Assembly (NCBI RefSeq): GCF_022921115.1
Contig: NZ_CP095075.1
Coordinates: 806,001-870,000, forward strand
Length of the DNA stretch: 64,000 nt
From: Halobacillus amylolyticus
GTDB lineage: Bacteria; Bacillota; Bacilli; Bacillales; Halobacillaceae
Direction of reading: 5' to 3'
Translations under genes and position numbers: made by a program
Shown: one piece after another, positions 45,118 to 55,330 of the stretch
Numbering within the stretch: the stretch's first letter is position 1
Layout of the letters: every line of letters begins with the position of its first letter
Notes under the pieces: model-generated
The model's input: the letters and a program-made list of their open reading frames with translations, nothing else
The model's database searches: none
Told to the model about the DNA's origin: nothing

Positions 45118-47529
45118 CTACATGAGCTGATACGGTTGGAAATCTACCGTTATCTGCAATCCGTTCTCTTGTTTCATTTCATCTTCGTAATAATGCAGGA
45201 TGCGTTGGACTAATTTCCGTTGCTCTGGTTCCTTCTTGTATTTTACCATGCATTGGTAGCGATATCTATCATTGATACGTGTTAACGCAGAAGGAGTCGG
45301 TCCTAGCACATCGGCTTCATCGGTTAACTTTTGCCTCATAAATTGAACGATCTTTTGCGTTACTTCCTGCACCTTTAATTGGTTCGGATGGGACACCGTA
45401 AATAACGTTAGAAAATAGTAGGGCGGATAACGAAAAGCCTTTCTTAACTTCATCTCTTCTGCAAAGAACGCCTCGTAATTATATTCGCTCGATAATTGAA
45501 TACTATAATGCTCCGGTGTATAGGTTTGGACAATCACTTCGCCTGGAAGGTTGTGTCGGCCTGCGCGCCCGCTTACTTGAGTTAATAATTGGAATGTTTT
45601 TTCCGATGCACGAAAATCGGGCAGGTTAAGCAATGAGTCAGCTGCTAACACGCCGACAAGGGTCACGTTGCCAAAATCCAATCCCTTAGCAATCATCTGT
45701 GTACCTAATAAAACATCTGCCTGCTTCTCACCGAATTGATTGAGAAGCCGTTCGTGAGCCCCTTTTCGTCTCGTTGTATCGACATCCATTCGGATAACGC
45801 GTGCTTCAGGGATTAGTTGCTGCAGTGCTTCTTCCACTTTTTGGGTCCCTGTGCCGAAATAACGGATCGTCTTGCTCTCACATTCGGGACATTGATTTGG
45901 CATTGGCTCCTCATGTGAGCAATAATGGCATTTTAGTCGTTCTTGTCTTCTGTGATAGGTTAAGGCAATATCACAATGGGGGCATTCCTTGACATGACCA
46001 CAATCACGGCACATTACAAACGTGGCATAACCACGACGATTTAAGAACAGCACAACTTGTTCGCCTTTTGCTATCCTATCTTCTATTTTCTCCTTTAACA
46101 CACGTGAAAACATCGACCGATTGCCATCATGAAGTTCATCCCTCATATCAATCAACTCCGCCTTAGGCATCGTCGCATCATTCATCCGTTTAGAAAGTGT
46201 TAGCAGATGATAGTTCCCTTTGACTGCGCGAGCATACGTCTCAAGTGCCGGTGTTGCACTGCCGAGAATGATCGGGCAGGAGTGGATTTTTCCTCTTTCC
46301 ACTGCCACATCCCTCGCATGGTACCTCGTTCGATCCTCCTGCTTGTAGCTTGATTCGTGTTCTTCATCAATAATAATGATTCCGATATTTGTAAAAGGGG
46401 CAAAGATGGCCGAACGCGCACCAACAACCACTTGAACTTCCTTACGCTGAATTTTACGCCATTCATCATATTTTTCACCAGCTGATAAGGCACTGTGTAA
46501 GACAGCGACATTGGAGCCAAAACGTCCCTTAAACCGTTCCACCATTTGCGGTGTCAGGGCTATTTCAGGAACGAGCATGATCGCCTCTTGCTCGTCATCG
46601 ATCACCCGTTGGATCGATTGTAAATAAACCTCTGTCTTCCCACTACCTGTCACGCCATGCAGCAGGAACACATCATGTTCTTTCCGCTCAATCGTGGCCA
46701 GGACAGGTTCTATAGCTGTTTGCTGTTCAGCAGTTAGCGGAAACGGTTGTGTGCGTTCAAAGCTGCGATGACCATAAGGATCTCTAAGAATTTCCTGCTT
46801 GTATTCTCTTAAAATTCCTTTCTCAATCAATGGTTTCAGTGCAGCAGCTGTTGTGTTCAACGTTGTGAGCAGCTGTTTTTTCGGAACAGGCTGTTCGTAC
46901 TCCAGGAAATGCTCAACAATCACCCGCTGTTTATTCGCCTGCTTAGGCAAATCCACAAGGCTCTCCTCAAGCTCGATGATATCTTTGTTTGATTCGATCA
47001 TACTAGTTGTCCGTCGCGTTTCCCGGCTTTTCACTTCATAATGGACATCAATCCAGCCCTCATCCACAAACTTCCTTAGTTTCTGATAGGTGACCTCAGA
47101 CTGTTCAAACTCTTCGTAATCCATCACATCTCTACCTGCAAAAACAAGCGCTAATTCCTCGGGCAGCGCTTCCTCTGTCGTCTTCCACAGTTCTTTCCGG
47201 TATTTGGCTTTTAATACTTGTGGAAGCATGACTTGCAAGCACGAAATGTAAAAACTTAACGTTTGGTTTGATAACCATTTCCCGATTTGAAGCAGTTCCG
47301 TCGTTAAAATCGGTGTAATATCAAGTACATCAACGATATCTTTAATCTTGTCAAAATCACTTTTATCTGTAAGGGAGACAACATAGCCCATAATCTTCCT
47401 CGGCCCAAATGGAATGATCACTCGTACGCCAGGCTGTACAACCCCTGAAAATTGTGGTGGGATCCCGTAATCAAACGGACGATTGGTATTTTGAGAGGGA
47501 ACATCCACTATCACTTTTGCGATCGTCAA
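45118..47529 (-). CDS. priA: Primosomal protein N' (replication restart helicase PriA)
   Basis: 803 residues. The N-terminal DNA-binding domain ([17 protein letters not shown]) precedes helicase motifs [16 protein letters not shown] (Walker A) and [14 protein letters not shown], with a zinc cluster of paired cysteines [19 protein letters not shown] and [19 protein letters not shown]. The second lobe carries [20 protein letters not shown]. It reloads the replisome at stalled forks. It overlaps coaBC by four bases. Confidence 0.97.
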   Translation of the reverse strand: MTIAKVIVDVPSQNTNRPFDYGIPPQFSGVVQPGVRVIIPFGPRKIMGYVVSLTDKSDFDKIKDIVDVLDITPILTTELLQIGKWLSNQTLSFYISCLQVMLPQVLKAKYRKELWKTTEEALPEELALVFAGRDVMDYEEFEQSEVTYQKLRKFVDEGWIDVHYEVKSRETRRTTSMIESNKDIIELEESLVDLPKQANKQRVIVEHFLEYEQPVPKKQLLTTLNTTAAALKPLIEKGILREYKQEILRDPYGHRSFERTQPFPLTAEQQTAIEPVLATIERKEHDVFLLHGVTGSGKTEVYLQSIQRVIDDEQEAIMLVPEIALTPQMVERFKGRFGSNVAVLHSALSAGEKYDEWRKIQRKEVQVVVGARSAIFAPFTNIGIIIIDEEHESSYKQEDRTRYHARDVAVERGKIHSCPIILGSATPALETYARAVKGNYHLLTLSKRMNDATMPKAELIDMRDELHDGNRSMFSRVLKEKIEDRIAKGEQVVLFLNRRGYATFVMCRDCGHVKECPHCDIALTYHRRQERLKCHYCSHEEPMPNQCPECESKTIRYFGTGTQKVEEALQQLIPEARVIRMDVDTTRRKGAHERLLNQFGEKQADVLLGTQMIAKGLDFGNVTLVGVLAADSLLNLPDFRASEKTFQLLTQVSGRAGRHNLPGEVIVQTYTPEHYSIQLSSEYNYEAFFAEEMKLRKAFRYPPYYFLTLFTVSHPNQLKVQEVTQKIVQFMRQKLTDEADVLGPTPSALTRINDRYRYQCMVKYKKEPEQRKLVQRILHYYEDEMKQENGLQITVDFQPYQLM

Positions 47530-48731
47530 GAATCTTCACCGATAAGTTCCGTACTCGTCTGCTGTAAAATGTTTGCTGCCAAATCGTCCTTAGACATTAA
47601 AGGCCACTGAATTCGTTTCCCATGTTTCGTTAAATAAATCGAGGCGTTTGTATCATAATTAAAGCCGGAGCCTTGTTCAGAAATGTTGTTCATAACGATG
47701 GCATCTAAGTTTTTCCTAGCCAGCTTCTGCTCACCATAATGCTCAAGATCATTTGTTTCAGCAGCAAAGCCAATTAAATATTGGTGCTCTTTTTTGTCGC
47801 CAAGCTCTTGTAAAATATCGCGCGTTCGCTCCATCTCAACCGTATAATCACCAGGAGACTTTTTCATTTTTTTATCAAAAACCTGTTTTGGCCGGTAGTC
47901 TGCTACAGCAGCAGATTTAATGACAACATCACTACCCTTATAATAAGTAAGTACCTGCTCATACATTTCATCTGCTGTCGTTACATCTACTCTATGAACG
48001 CCCTGTGGTGTAGGCAACGCAACAGGCCCGGCGATTAAAGTAACCTCAGCTCCAAGGGCTTTAGCCTGTCGGGCTAAAGCAAAGCCCATTTTACCTGAAG
48101 AAGGGTTTGTAAAATATCTGACAAGGTCAATCTTCTCCCTGGTAGGGCCAGCTGTGACAAGCACTTTCTTCCCTTTCAGTAAGGATTTTTGAACATACTG
48201 CTGCTCAAGGAGGGAAACGATGGTTTCAGGTTCCTCAAGCCGGCCTTTTCCTACATACCCACACGCCAAATAGCCGTCACCCGGTTCAATGAAACGAAAG
48301 CCCCACTGATCGAGCTGCTTTAAGTTATTTATGACCGCAGGATGGCTGTACATATGCACATTCATAGCTGGTGCAATATAAACCGGTGCTTCTGTAGCCA
48401 ATAAGGTCGTCGACAAGATATCATCAGCGACTCCATTTGCCAGTTTGCCAATTGTATTGGCTGTGGCTGGTGCTAACAAAAATAGATCGGCCCAATCAGC
48501 TACATCAATATGTTGAATTTGAGTTGAATCATGTTCCTTGAATGTATCTGTGTACACAGGCTGACGTGATAGGGCTTGAAACGTAGTTGAACCAACGAAA
48601 TTCAGGGCACTCGCCGTCATAATCACTTTAACCTCGGCCCCAGCTTGTACAAGCTTACTCGTTAAAGCTGCAGCTTTATAAGCAGCTATTCCACCAGAAA
48701 CACCCAGTACAATCTTTTTCCCTTTCAGCAT
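47526..48731 (-). CDS. coaBC: Bifunctional phosphopantothenoylcysteine decarboxylase/synthetase CoaBC
   Basis: Two steps of coenzyme A synthesis in 401 residues. The N-terminal flavin-dependent CoaC domain (GVSGGIAAYKAAALTSKL; PAMNVHMYSHPAV; ACGYVGKGRLEEPE) is followed by the CTP-dependent CoaB domain (LVTAGPTREKIDLVRYFTNPSSG; KSAAVADYRP; GFAAETNDL). The start is set at MLKGKKIVLGVSGG, which aligns with the family; MVN upstream is probably not used. It lies in the gmk-rpoZ-coaBC-priA block. Confidence 0.96.
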   Translation of the reverse strand: MLKGKKIVLGVSGGIAAYKAAALTSKLVQAGAEVKVIMTASALNFVGSTTFQALSRQPVYTDTFKEHDSTQIQHIDVADWADLFLLAPATANTIGKLANGVADDILSTTLLATEAPVYIAPAMNVHMYSHPAVINNLKQLDQWGFRFIEPGDGYLACGYVGKGRLEEPETIVSLLEQQYVQKSLLKGKKVLVTAGPTREKIDLVRYFTNPSSGKMGFALARQAKALGAEVTLIAGPVALPTPQGVHRVDVTTADEMYEQVLTYYKGSDVVIKSAAVADYRPKQVFDKKMKKSPGDYTVEMERTRDILQELGDKKEHQYLIGFAAETNDLEHYGEQKLARKNLDAIVMNNISEQGSGFNYDTNASIYLTKHGKRIQWPLMSKDDLAANILQQTSTELIGEDS

Positions 48732-48760
48732 GTTCACCATTCCCTTTCATTAAATAAGGA

Positions 48761-48796
48761 AAAAGCCGCGCTCATTTCACCTGATCAGCGCGGCTT
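48761..48796 (-). terminator. Intrinsic terminator after rpoZ
   Basis: Minus-strand AAGCCGCGCT and AGCGCGGCTT form a 10-bp GC-rich stem followed by TTTCC. It sits about 10 bp after the rpoZ stop and before coaBC. Confidence 0.8.
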
Positions 48797-48805
48797 CGTT
48801 ACTTT

Positions 48806-49662
<857 letters not shown>

Positions 49663-49926
49663 CTAATTATCCTCTGACATCTCATCATTACTAAGTACAC
49701 GCTGTCCCACTGTTTCTGGCTGCACAGCTGAAAGCACAACATGATCACTATCCGTAATAATCACGGCCCGCGTCCTTCTGCCGTATGTAGCGTCTACTAA
49801 TTTATTATTATCTCTAGCCACCGTAATAATACGTTTAATCGGCGCAGATTCAGGTGAAACGATTGATATGATACGGTTGGCAGATACAACATTACCAAAG
49901 CCGATATTAATTAACTTTAAACTCAA
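49663..49926 (-). CDS. remA: Extracellular matrix regulator RemA
   Basis: 87-residue DNA-binding protein, [20 protein letters not shown] and [20 protein letters not shown], that activates biofilm matrix and osmoprotection genes in B. subtilis. It sits between yloC and gmk. The C-terminal tail ([20 protein letters not shown]) is typical. GGAGGAACCGCTG ribosome site. Confidence 0.95.
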   Translation of the reverse strand: MSLKLINIGFGNVVSANRIISIVSPESAPIKRIITVARDNNKLVDATYGRRTRAVIITDSDHVVLSAVQPETVGQRVLSNDEMSEDN

Positions 49927-49960
49927 CAGCGGTTCCTCCTTCTAAGAAACAGATCTATTA

Positions 49961-50042
49961 CTATATGCTCAAAAAAGTTGCCGAATTAAAAGACAACAAA
50001 AAGATTCACCGCTTATATTTTGGTGACTTTTTGAACAACCTC
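49961..50042 (+). mobile_element. Short MITE-like copy (copy 5, 82 bp)
   Basis: Both ends of the 400-bp family survive (TGCTCAAAAAAGTTGCCGAATTAAAAG at left; TTTTGGTGACTTTTTGAACAACCTC at right), with only AAGATTCACCGCTTAT of the right interior between them. Flanking 5-mers TATTA and TATAA match at four of five positions. It lies 40 bp after the yloC stop, in the same orientation as all other copies. It is probably a deletion derivative. Confidence 0.7.
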
Positions 50043-50082
50043 TATAACTATTATATGAAAAAATGATAGCAAGTCTCAATCT

Positions 50083-50964
50083 TTATTCAATATTTTGTAA
50101 TTGTTCTTTCATCTTCTCTACTTCACTCTTCAAAGCAACGACCTCATTCGATAGCTGACTGTCATTTGATTTTGACCCAATTGTATTAATTTCACGATGC
50201 ATTTCCTGTACGATGAAATCCAATGTACGACCAATTGCACCTGGTTTTTGCAGTGTTTTCTCAAACTGGTCTATGTGAGAATATAGCCTTGTAACCTCTT
50301 CTGTTATATCTCCTTTTTCAGCAAGCAGGGCCACCTCTTGAAGAACTCTCGTCTCCTCAGGATTAATCTCCTCCCGCAAAAAGGTCTCTATTCTAGTAAG
50401 GATCTTATCTCTATATTCATTCATCACAACAGGTCTACGGTCTTCGATATCCGCTACAATATGTTTAACGGCGGCAAGTCTGCTTATTAGCTCCTCGGCC
50501 AGCCGCTTCCCTTCCTGTCTTCTCATCTCAACTAAATCACTTATAGAATGACTCAAAGCCTCTAGAACCGCTTCTTTCATTTGATCACTCTTATGATCCC
50601 GCTCCTGTACGGTGAAGATACCGTCTAACCTTGTTACCATATCAATTGAGATTTCTCCAGTCAACCTGTATTGCTCTTGGATGCTGTTCAGCTTGTTTAT
50701 GTATTGATCTAAAAGCAAGTCATCTGCTTCAAGACGTTTATCAAGCAAGTTCTCCCCTTCGACAGTAATGTAAAGGTCAATTCGTCCTCGGTGAAGCTTA
50801 TCTTTTATTTGACGCTTCATAGCTTCTTCAAGAAACAAAAAACTGCGGGGAATCTTAGGAGAAATATCTAAGAACCGATGATTGACACTCCTTAGTTCAA
50901 TTGTCAGCGCCGTATTCTCTGCTTCCACAGTGTACCGCCCATATCCCGTCATACTTTTTACCAC
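50083..50964 (-). CDS. yloC: YicC family endoribonuclease-like protein YloC
   Basis: 293 residues of the YicC family. SMTGYGRYTVEAENTALTIELRSVNHRFLDI at the N-terminus and the conserved end GRTLDFIVQEMHREINTIGSKSNDS with VVALKSEVEKMKEQLQN. E. coli YicC is reported as an RNase acting on small RNAs; the Bacillus role is less clear. It is the first gene of the yloC-remA-gmk-rpoZ-coaBC-priA run and is divergent from rqcH. Confidence 0.93.
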   Translation of the reverse strand: MVKSMTGYGRYTVEAENTALTIELRSVNHRFLDISPKIPRSFLFLEEAMKRQIKDKLHRGRIDLYITVEGENLLDKRLEADDLLLDQYINKLNSIQEQYRLTGEISIDMVTRLDGIFTVQERDHKSDQMKEAVLEALSHSISDLVEMRRQEGKRLAEELISRLAAVKHIVADIEDRRPVVMNEYRDKILTRIETFLREEINPEETRVLQEVALLAEKGDITEEVTRLYSHIDQFEKTLQKPGAIGRTLDFIVQEMHREINTIGSKSNDSQLSNEVVALKSEVEKMKEQLQNIE

Positions 50965-51115
50965 CCATGATCACATCCACGTTCGGTTTTTACTTACTCT
51001 TTTAGTTTATCAAACCTTCCTATCTTTAAGCGAATCTTACACCTCTAACAAATGAGTTCTTAGAGATTACCCTAGGAAACATGCTATACTTAAACAAATA
51101 GAGAGGTGATGTGCT

Positions 51116-52822
51116 ATGTCATTTGACGGCATTGTAACCCGGGCAATCACTCACGAAATAAATGAAGAAGTGAAAACCGGAAGAATCGTTAAAATATATC
51201 AACCAACCGAAACAGAACTTGTATTTACAATCAGAAAAAACCGGACCAACCATACGCTTTTGTTATCCGCTCACCCGAGCTACGCGCGTTTTCATCTAAC
51301 AAACGATCAATACCACAATCCTAAAGAACCACCGATGTTATGTATGCTGCTCAGAAAGCACCTTGTCGGTGGATTTCTTGAAGAAGTGGAGCAAGTAAGC
51401 ATGGAGCGTATCGTCAAATTCCATGTCAGATCCAGAAACGAAATTGGCGATGAAACGATGAAGACATTAATTATCGAAGTCATGGGGAAACATTCCAACA
51501 TTTTACTTGTCGATACAGATCAAGGGCACATTATCGACAGTATTAAACACCTGCCCCCTTCGCAAAACCGTTATCGGACCGTCATGCCTGGACAGCCATA
51601 TAAGCTGCCGCCTGAACAAGGAAAAACCAATCCCATAGAGCTTGAGGCCGATCAATTGGTGAAAAAGCTTGACTTCAATGCAGGGAAAATGGATAAACAA
51701 ATCCTTCACACGGTCATGGGATTTTCGCCTGTTCTTACAAAGGAAATTGTTCACCGTGCCCATTTAGGAGGAACGGAAGCGCTTAAGGATGTCTATTCTT
51801 CCATAAGAGCGCAAATCATTGATCACACTTACCAGCCGATCATTTATAAAGGTGAGCGCGAACAGTTCTACGTCCTTCCACTTACCTATCTGCAGCAGGA
51901 AGGGAAAACATTTTCCACGGTAAGTGACATGCTCGACCGCTATTATTCCGGTAAAGCCGAACGTGACCGTGTCAAACAACGTGCTGGCGACCTTCATAAA
52001 TTTTTGAAAAGTGAACGGGAAAAAAATAAACGCAAAATCAAAAAGCATGAGTCAACACTTAAGAAATCAGAATCAGCTGACGATTACCAACGAACTGGTG
52101 AGCTGCTCACAGCACATATGCACATGGTAAAGCAGGGCGATGAAACAGTCACAGTCGTTGATTATTATGACCCTAATCAAGGCGAGCGAACCATTGAACT
52201 CAACCCGAATAAAACACCAAGCGAGAACGCCCAAAGCTATTTTCAAACCTATCAAAAGCTTAAAAAATCGAAGCAGGTTGTGCAAAAAGAAATCGTGAAA
52301 GCAGAAGACGAAATTGACTACTTTGACCGTCTTATTCAGCAAGTGGAGTCAGCAAGAGAAGAAGACATTGAAGAGATTAGAGAAGAATTAAGAGAACAAG
52401 GCTACATGAAGAAAAAGCGCTCGGCTAAGAAACAGAAAAATAAACCAGCAAAACCTAAACCAGAACACTATACAGCAAGCAATGGAACATCCATTTACGT
52501 CGGCAGAAACAATAAGCAAAATGAATATTTAACCAATCGTCTGGCAAATAAAAAAGATACATGGCTGCACGCCAAAGACATTCCTGGCTCCCATGTCGTT
52601 ATTCAGGATGAAGCACCGACAGAAGATGTATTGTTTGAAGCGGCTCAGCTGGCAGCCTATTTTAGCAAGTTCAGCCAATCTTCCTCTGTCCCGGTGGATT
52701 ATACGCTCATCAGGCATGTGAAAAAACCTTCTGGTGCAAAACCCGGGTATGTTACCTACGACAATCAGCAAACATTATATGTAACTCCTGACATTGATAT
52801 CATTCGGGAAATGAAAAAGTAA
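51116..52822 (+). CDS. rqcH: Ribosome quality control protein RqcH (NFACT family)
   Basis: 568 residues. It recruits tRNA-Ala to obstructed 50S subunits to add C-terminal alanine tails. The NFACT-N domain (FDGIVTRAITHEINEEVKTGRI) is followed by helix-hairpin-helix and a long charged coiled coil (about 280-430), then NFACT-R (YVGRNNKQNEYLTNRLANKKDTW and HAKDIPGSHVVI). It is divergent from yloC. yloB, which lies between them in B. subtilis, is absent. AGAGGTGATGTGCT ribosome site. Confidence 0.95.
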   Translation: MSFDGIVTRAITHEINEEVKTGRIVKIYQPTETELVFTIRKNRTNHTLLLSAHPSYARFHLTNDQYHNPKEPPMLCMLLRKHLVGGFLEEVEQVSMERIVKFHVRSRNEIGDETMKTLIIEVMGKHSNILLVDTDQGHIIDSIKHLPPSQNRYRTVMPGQPYKLPPEQGKTNPIELEADQLVKKLDFNAGKMDKQILHTVMGFSPVLTKEIVHRAHLGGTEALKDVYSSIRAQIIDHTYQPIIYKGEREQFYVLPLTYLQQEGKTFSTVSDMLDRYYSGKAERDRVKQRAGDLHKFLKSEREKNKRKIKKHESTLKKSESADDYQRTGELLTAHMHMVKQGDETVTVVDYYDPNQGERTIELNPNKTPSENAQSYFQTYQKLKKSKQVVQKEIVKAEDEIDYFDRLIQQVESAREEDIEEIREELREQGYMKKKRSAKKQKNKPAKPKPEHYTASNGTSIYVGRNNKQNEYLTNRLANKKDTWLHAKDIPGSHVVIQDEAPTEDVLFEAAQLAAYFSKFSQSSSVPVDYTLIRHVKKPSGAKPGYVTYDNQQTLYVTPDIDIIREMKK

Positions 52823-52856
52823 TTATTAAGCCGTTTTAAAAAAGAAGTGGCTTCAG

Positions 52857-52893
52857 CTTGTAGAGAAACTCTTGTTTTTCTACAAGTTTTTTT
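52857..52893 (+). terminator. Intrinsic terminator after rqcH
   Basis: CTTGTAGA and TCTACAAG form an 8-bp stem followed by seven T residues, 35 bp after the rqcH stop. Confidence 0.85.
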
Positions 52894-52903
52894 ATTCTTC
52901 GCT

Positions 52904-52975
52904 CGTGGGCGAACGCCGAACCTTATGTTTATTAAGATGAACCGAACCGCCACTAGTAGCTAGATAGGTGTAGCT
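52904..52975 (+). repeat. Dispersed repeat fragment
   Basis: TTATTAAGATGAACCGAACC followed by GCCACTAGTAG and GATAGGTG matches 18581-18632 with a few changes. No gene is visible from 52895 to 53247. The rest of that gap shows nothing recognisable. Confidence 0.45.
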
Positions 52976-53247
52976 TCGGAATAAAGTTTAATCAAAAATA
53001 TTCCACAAAAACTCATTTTGGGGCAAATAAAGCTTAAAAACCTTGTCCAACCATAACTTTCCAGTCGCTTTCTTGTTTTTAAATTAGAAATGTAAGTTCA
53101 TTTAAGTTGCCACCTGAAACCCAACGGTTGCCTCGTTCTGAAAGGTGCTTTATTCAGCCTCGAATTATTAGGTTTTAGGGTTTTCTTTCATTTCAATCAA
53201 TAAAACGACTGGTTTTTGAAATAATAAAAGTGAAGGGAGTGAAAATC

Positions 53248-53337
53248 ATGGCTCAAGGAAACAAAAAGCTCTCAAATAAAAACGCACAGCAACATGCAAG
53301 GAAAGAAGAGAAACAACCAAGAAAACGCCAGCCATAA
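53248..53337 (+). CDS. Small basic peptide (29 residues), unknown
   Basis: Reads MAQGNKKLSNKNAQQHARKE then EKQPRKRQP. It is very basic, Gln- and Lys-rich, and has no hydrophobic segment. It has a good AAGGGAGTGAAAATC ribosome site and a strong terminator 47 bp downstream, so it looks like a real monocistronic small gene. Composition recalls small spore or nucleic-acid-binding peptides, but I do not recognise the family. Confidence 0.55.
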   Translation: MAQGNKKLSNKNAQQHARKEEKQPRKRQP

Positions 53338-53383
53338 AGAAATGATCTAGAACCAAATGCAAAAAAATGATGGGAAGTTCCTC

Positions 53384-53423
53384 AGGCTGTCGAGAAAGTC
53401 TCGACAGCCTGTAAGTTTTTTAT
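53384..53423 (+). terminator. Intrinsic terminator after the 29-residue ORF
   Basis: AGGCTGTCGAGA, loop AAG, TCTCGACAGCCT: a perfect 12-bp stem followed by GTAAG and a T run. Confidence 0.85.
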
Positions 53424-53456
53424 TCACTTTATAATATTGGTTGTGGTTATGTGACT

Positions 53457-53621
53457 AAGATTCTCATAACCACAACCAATTTACAATTTGGCCAATGGAA
53501 TCACGTCTTTGGGGATCCCATATTAATAGAGGCGGTCATTGATCGCTTTAACCATCATTCACATTTAGTTGTTTTTACTGGAGAAAGTGTTAGATACAAA
53601 AAGTCCTTATTACATCGATAA
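53457..53621 (+). pseudogene. IS21-family IstB helper ATPase, 3' remnant
   Basis: An open stretch without a start codon reading KILITTTNLQFGQWNHVFGD and then PILIEAVIDRFNHHSHLVVF-TGESVRYKKSLLHR up to a TAA at 53619-53621. This is the C-terminal end of IstB, the DnaA/DnaC-like ATPase of IS21 elements (TTNL-F-W-x-x-x-FGD and the HHSH...GESYR motif). The P-loop part and the istA transposase are absent, so only about 55 codons of a former insertion sequence remain. No terminal repeats were found. Confidence 0.8.
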
Positions 53622-53652
53622 AATTGAGGTGGCAAGTGGCATGCATTTATGA

Positions 53653-53859
53653 ATGCCATTTCCTACACATTTTAGTCCAGTTAATTTCTTGGTTCTTCTT
53701 ATAATTACATATGCATTAATTGATGGCATTCCTTCTAGTGTAACGGAGATTTTCGAGCTCTTAAGTACAGCTTTCTTTATAGCATTATTTATGTTTATTG
53801 TGTGCTACACATCTCTCAAGAAATCATTCAAGAAAAACAGAGATTTATTAGATGATTGA
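53653..53859 (+). CDS. Small putative membrane protein
   Basis: 68 residues with two hydrophobic segments (FLVLLIITYALIDGI and AFFIALFMFIVCYTSL) and a charged tail KKSFKKNRDLLDD. Two-helix membrane topology is likely. There is no good ribosome site, and it follows an IS21 remnant, so its reality is uncertain. No family recognised. Confidence 0.4.
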   Translation: MPFPTHFSPVNFLVLLIITYALIDGIPSSVTEIFELLSTAFFIALFMFIVCYTSLKKSFKKNRDLLDD

Positions 53860-53987
53860 TCAGATGAGCAATCTATTTTGAAAGATTGCGCTCATCTCGC
53901 TTCCGATACTAAGCCTAAATAGCCCTGTTTAAGATTGTTCAACAAGCGCGCCCTTCGTATTAATGGAAGACTTTCTATCAAGATATA

Positions 53988-54329
53988 TCACCGAAATGTT
54001 TCAGCCTCCGTTTCTGTTAGCCACTTATCTATTGCTTTAACAAGAAAGTAATACTCATAACCAATTTTTATGTAAGGAATTTTACTTTTTGTAACATTAC
54101 CATCTTTCTTTGGCAATATTTTTTCTAATTGCTTGCCACTTACACCTAAATATTCCTTTAATTCTAAATGACCCATTAATTGTTCCTCTGATTTTGTATT
54201 CACGTTAACTTGTTCAAGTCCTTTTTGAAAGCTAGCACTATTATTTATTGCACTAGAAACCATCCAAGCTCCAGCAAAAATACATACTCCTAAAATTATA
54301 AGAGATAAACTAATTGTTATTTGTCTCAT
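53988..54329 (-). CDS. Membrane-anchored protein with excisionase/MerR-like HTH domain
   Basis: 113 residues from the ATG at 54329 (site GAGGGGGATATT). The N-terminal membrane segment (ITISLSLIILGVCIFAGAWMV) is followed by a linker and a C-terminal part LELKEYLGVSGKQLEKILPK plus IPYIKIGYEYYFLVKAIDKW, which resembles the winged-helix DNA-binding domain of excisionases (HTH_17). With one N-terminal helix, the domain could face either side; a cytoplasmic location would be needed for DNA binding. Function unknown; seen as a separate gene near another small anchored protein. Confidence 0.7.
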   Translation of the reverse strand: MRQITISLSLIILGVCIFAGAWMVSSAINNSASFQKGLEQVNVNTKSEEQLMGHLELKEYLGVSGKQLEKILPKKDGNVTKSKIPYIKIGYEYYFLVKAIDKWLTETEAETFR

Positions 54330-54413
54330 AATATCCCCCTCTAAATTACTTAAGTGGACCATTACAAATGCCAATTATTTCAAAGCATCCCCAAGAACTC
54401 AATGCTTTTCCAC

Positions 54414-54445
54414 AAAAAATAGGCTTATCTTTACTACAGATAAGC
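54414..54445 (-). terminator. Intrinsic terminator after the gene at 54516
   Basis: Minus-strand GCTTATCT and AGATAAGC form an 8-bp stem followed by CTATTTTTTG, downstream of the small anchored protein gene. Confidence 0.75.
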
Positions 54446-54515
54446 GCCCTTTTACTGAAGGATTGATATACAGCATTAATCTTATTTTTTAATATTACTT
54501 ATCCCAATTCTACTG

Positions 54516-54899
54516 TTACTTTTCCTGTAACTGAACAGTAAATGGCTTTAACTTATAGGACTTAGCAACCTTCTCAAAGGTTTGTTGTATATCCTTTTTT
54601 GTTGCCTTTCCTTTATTTTCAGCTTCCGAAATTATAACAATATAGTTTATCCCATTTTCGTAGTCTTGACTCATGATTAAACCAGTCGAGCTATAGCCTT
54701 TAGATTCCAATTTTTCAGCAACCTCTTCTACAAATTCAGATTGTTTCCTAAGATCAAATTGAGTTTTATCTACACTTTCAACTTCTGTAGAGTCATCTGC
54801 ATTAACTTGTTTCTGCGGTGTCTCATTTTTATTCATAAAGAAGAATATGACTACAAGAATCGAACTAACTGCCAGAACTCCAAGAAGGACTTTTTTCAT
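54516..54899 (-). CDS. Small membrane-anchored or exported protein, unknown
   Basis: 127 residues. N-terminal KKVLLGVLAVSSILVVIFFFM is a signal anchor; there is no lipobox cysteine. The soluble part is acidic, then forms an alpha/beta domain (FVEEVAEKLESKGYSSTGLIM ... YIVIISEAENKGKATKKDIQ ... FTVQLQEK) of the size of a small extracellular domain. It has a terminator downstream. No family recognised. Confidence 0.7.
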   Translation of the reverse strand: MKKVLLGVLAVSSILVVIFFFMNKNETPQKQVNADDSTEVESVDKTQFDLRKQSEFVEEVAEKLESKGYSSTGLIMSQDYENGINYIVIISEAENKGKATKKDIQQTFEKVAKSYKLKPFTVQLQEK

Positions 54900-55330
54900 T
54901 CTAAAACCTCATTTTATTCGGATAGTTAGTATATAGTATGTCCAAGAGTTGTTATTGAGAAGTAAAAGAGAGCATGGTAGTAAAAAATGAAGAGGTTTGC
55001 TTTTACTTGGTAGAAATGTGTTATTTAATCAGTCTGCATGGCTACAAGCTGGGGCTTAAACCAACACAGGCTTCATGACACCCCATCTGACACTGTACAT
55101 GACACGGTATGGATCCTCGAAAACTCCCGTCCTGAAGCGGTTCAACGGATGGAAATATAGGCGGAAGCAAAGCTGAAAAAACGTTTATAAAAAAGAATTG
55201 AAAAAAATACAGAAACAGAAATCCAACATCGGCACCAAATAAAGTCACATTTTCAGACCAGAAGCGACACCAACCTGCTCCCTCATTTCGATTATAAAAG
55301 TAGACCAACTGAAATGAGGATGAATGGAAG
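54900..55330. other. Spacer with no clear gene
   Basis: About 430 bp. A 40-codon frame at 55038-55160 (ATG ... DTVWILENSRPEAVQRMEI, TAG) continues as AEAKLKKRL if the TAG is read through, so it may be a small gene with a nonsense change or mere chance. Nothing else is recognised. Confidence 0.3.
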
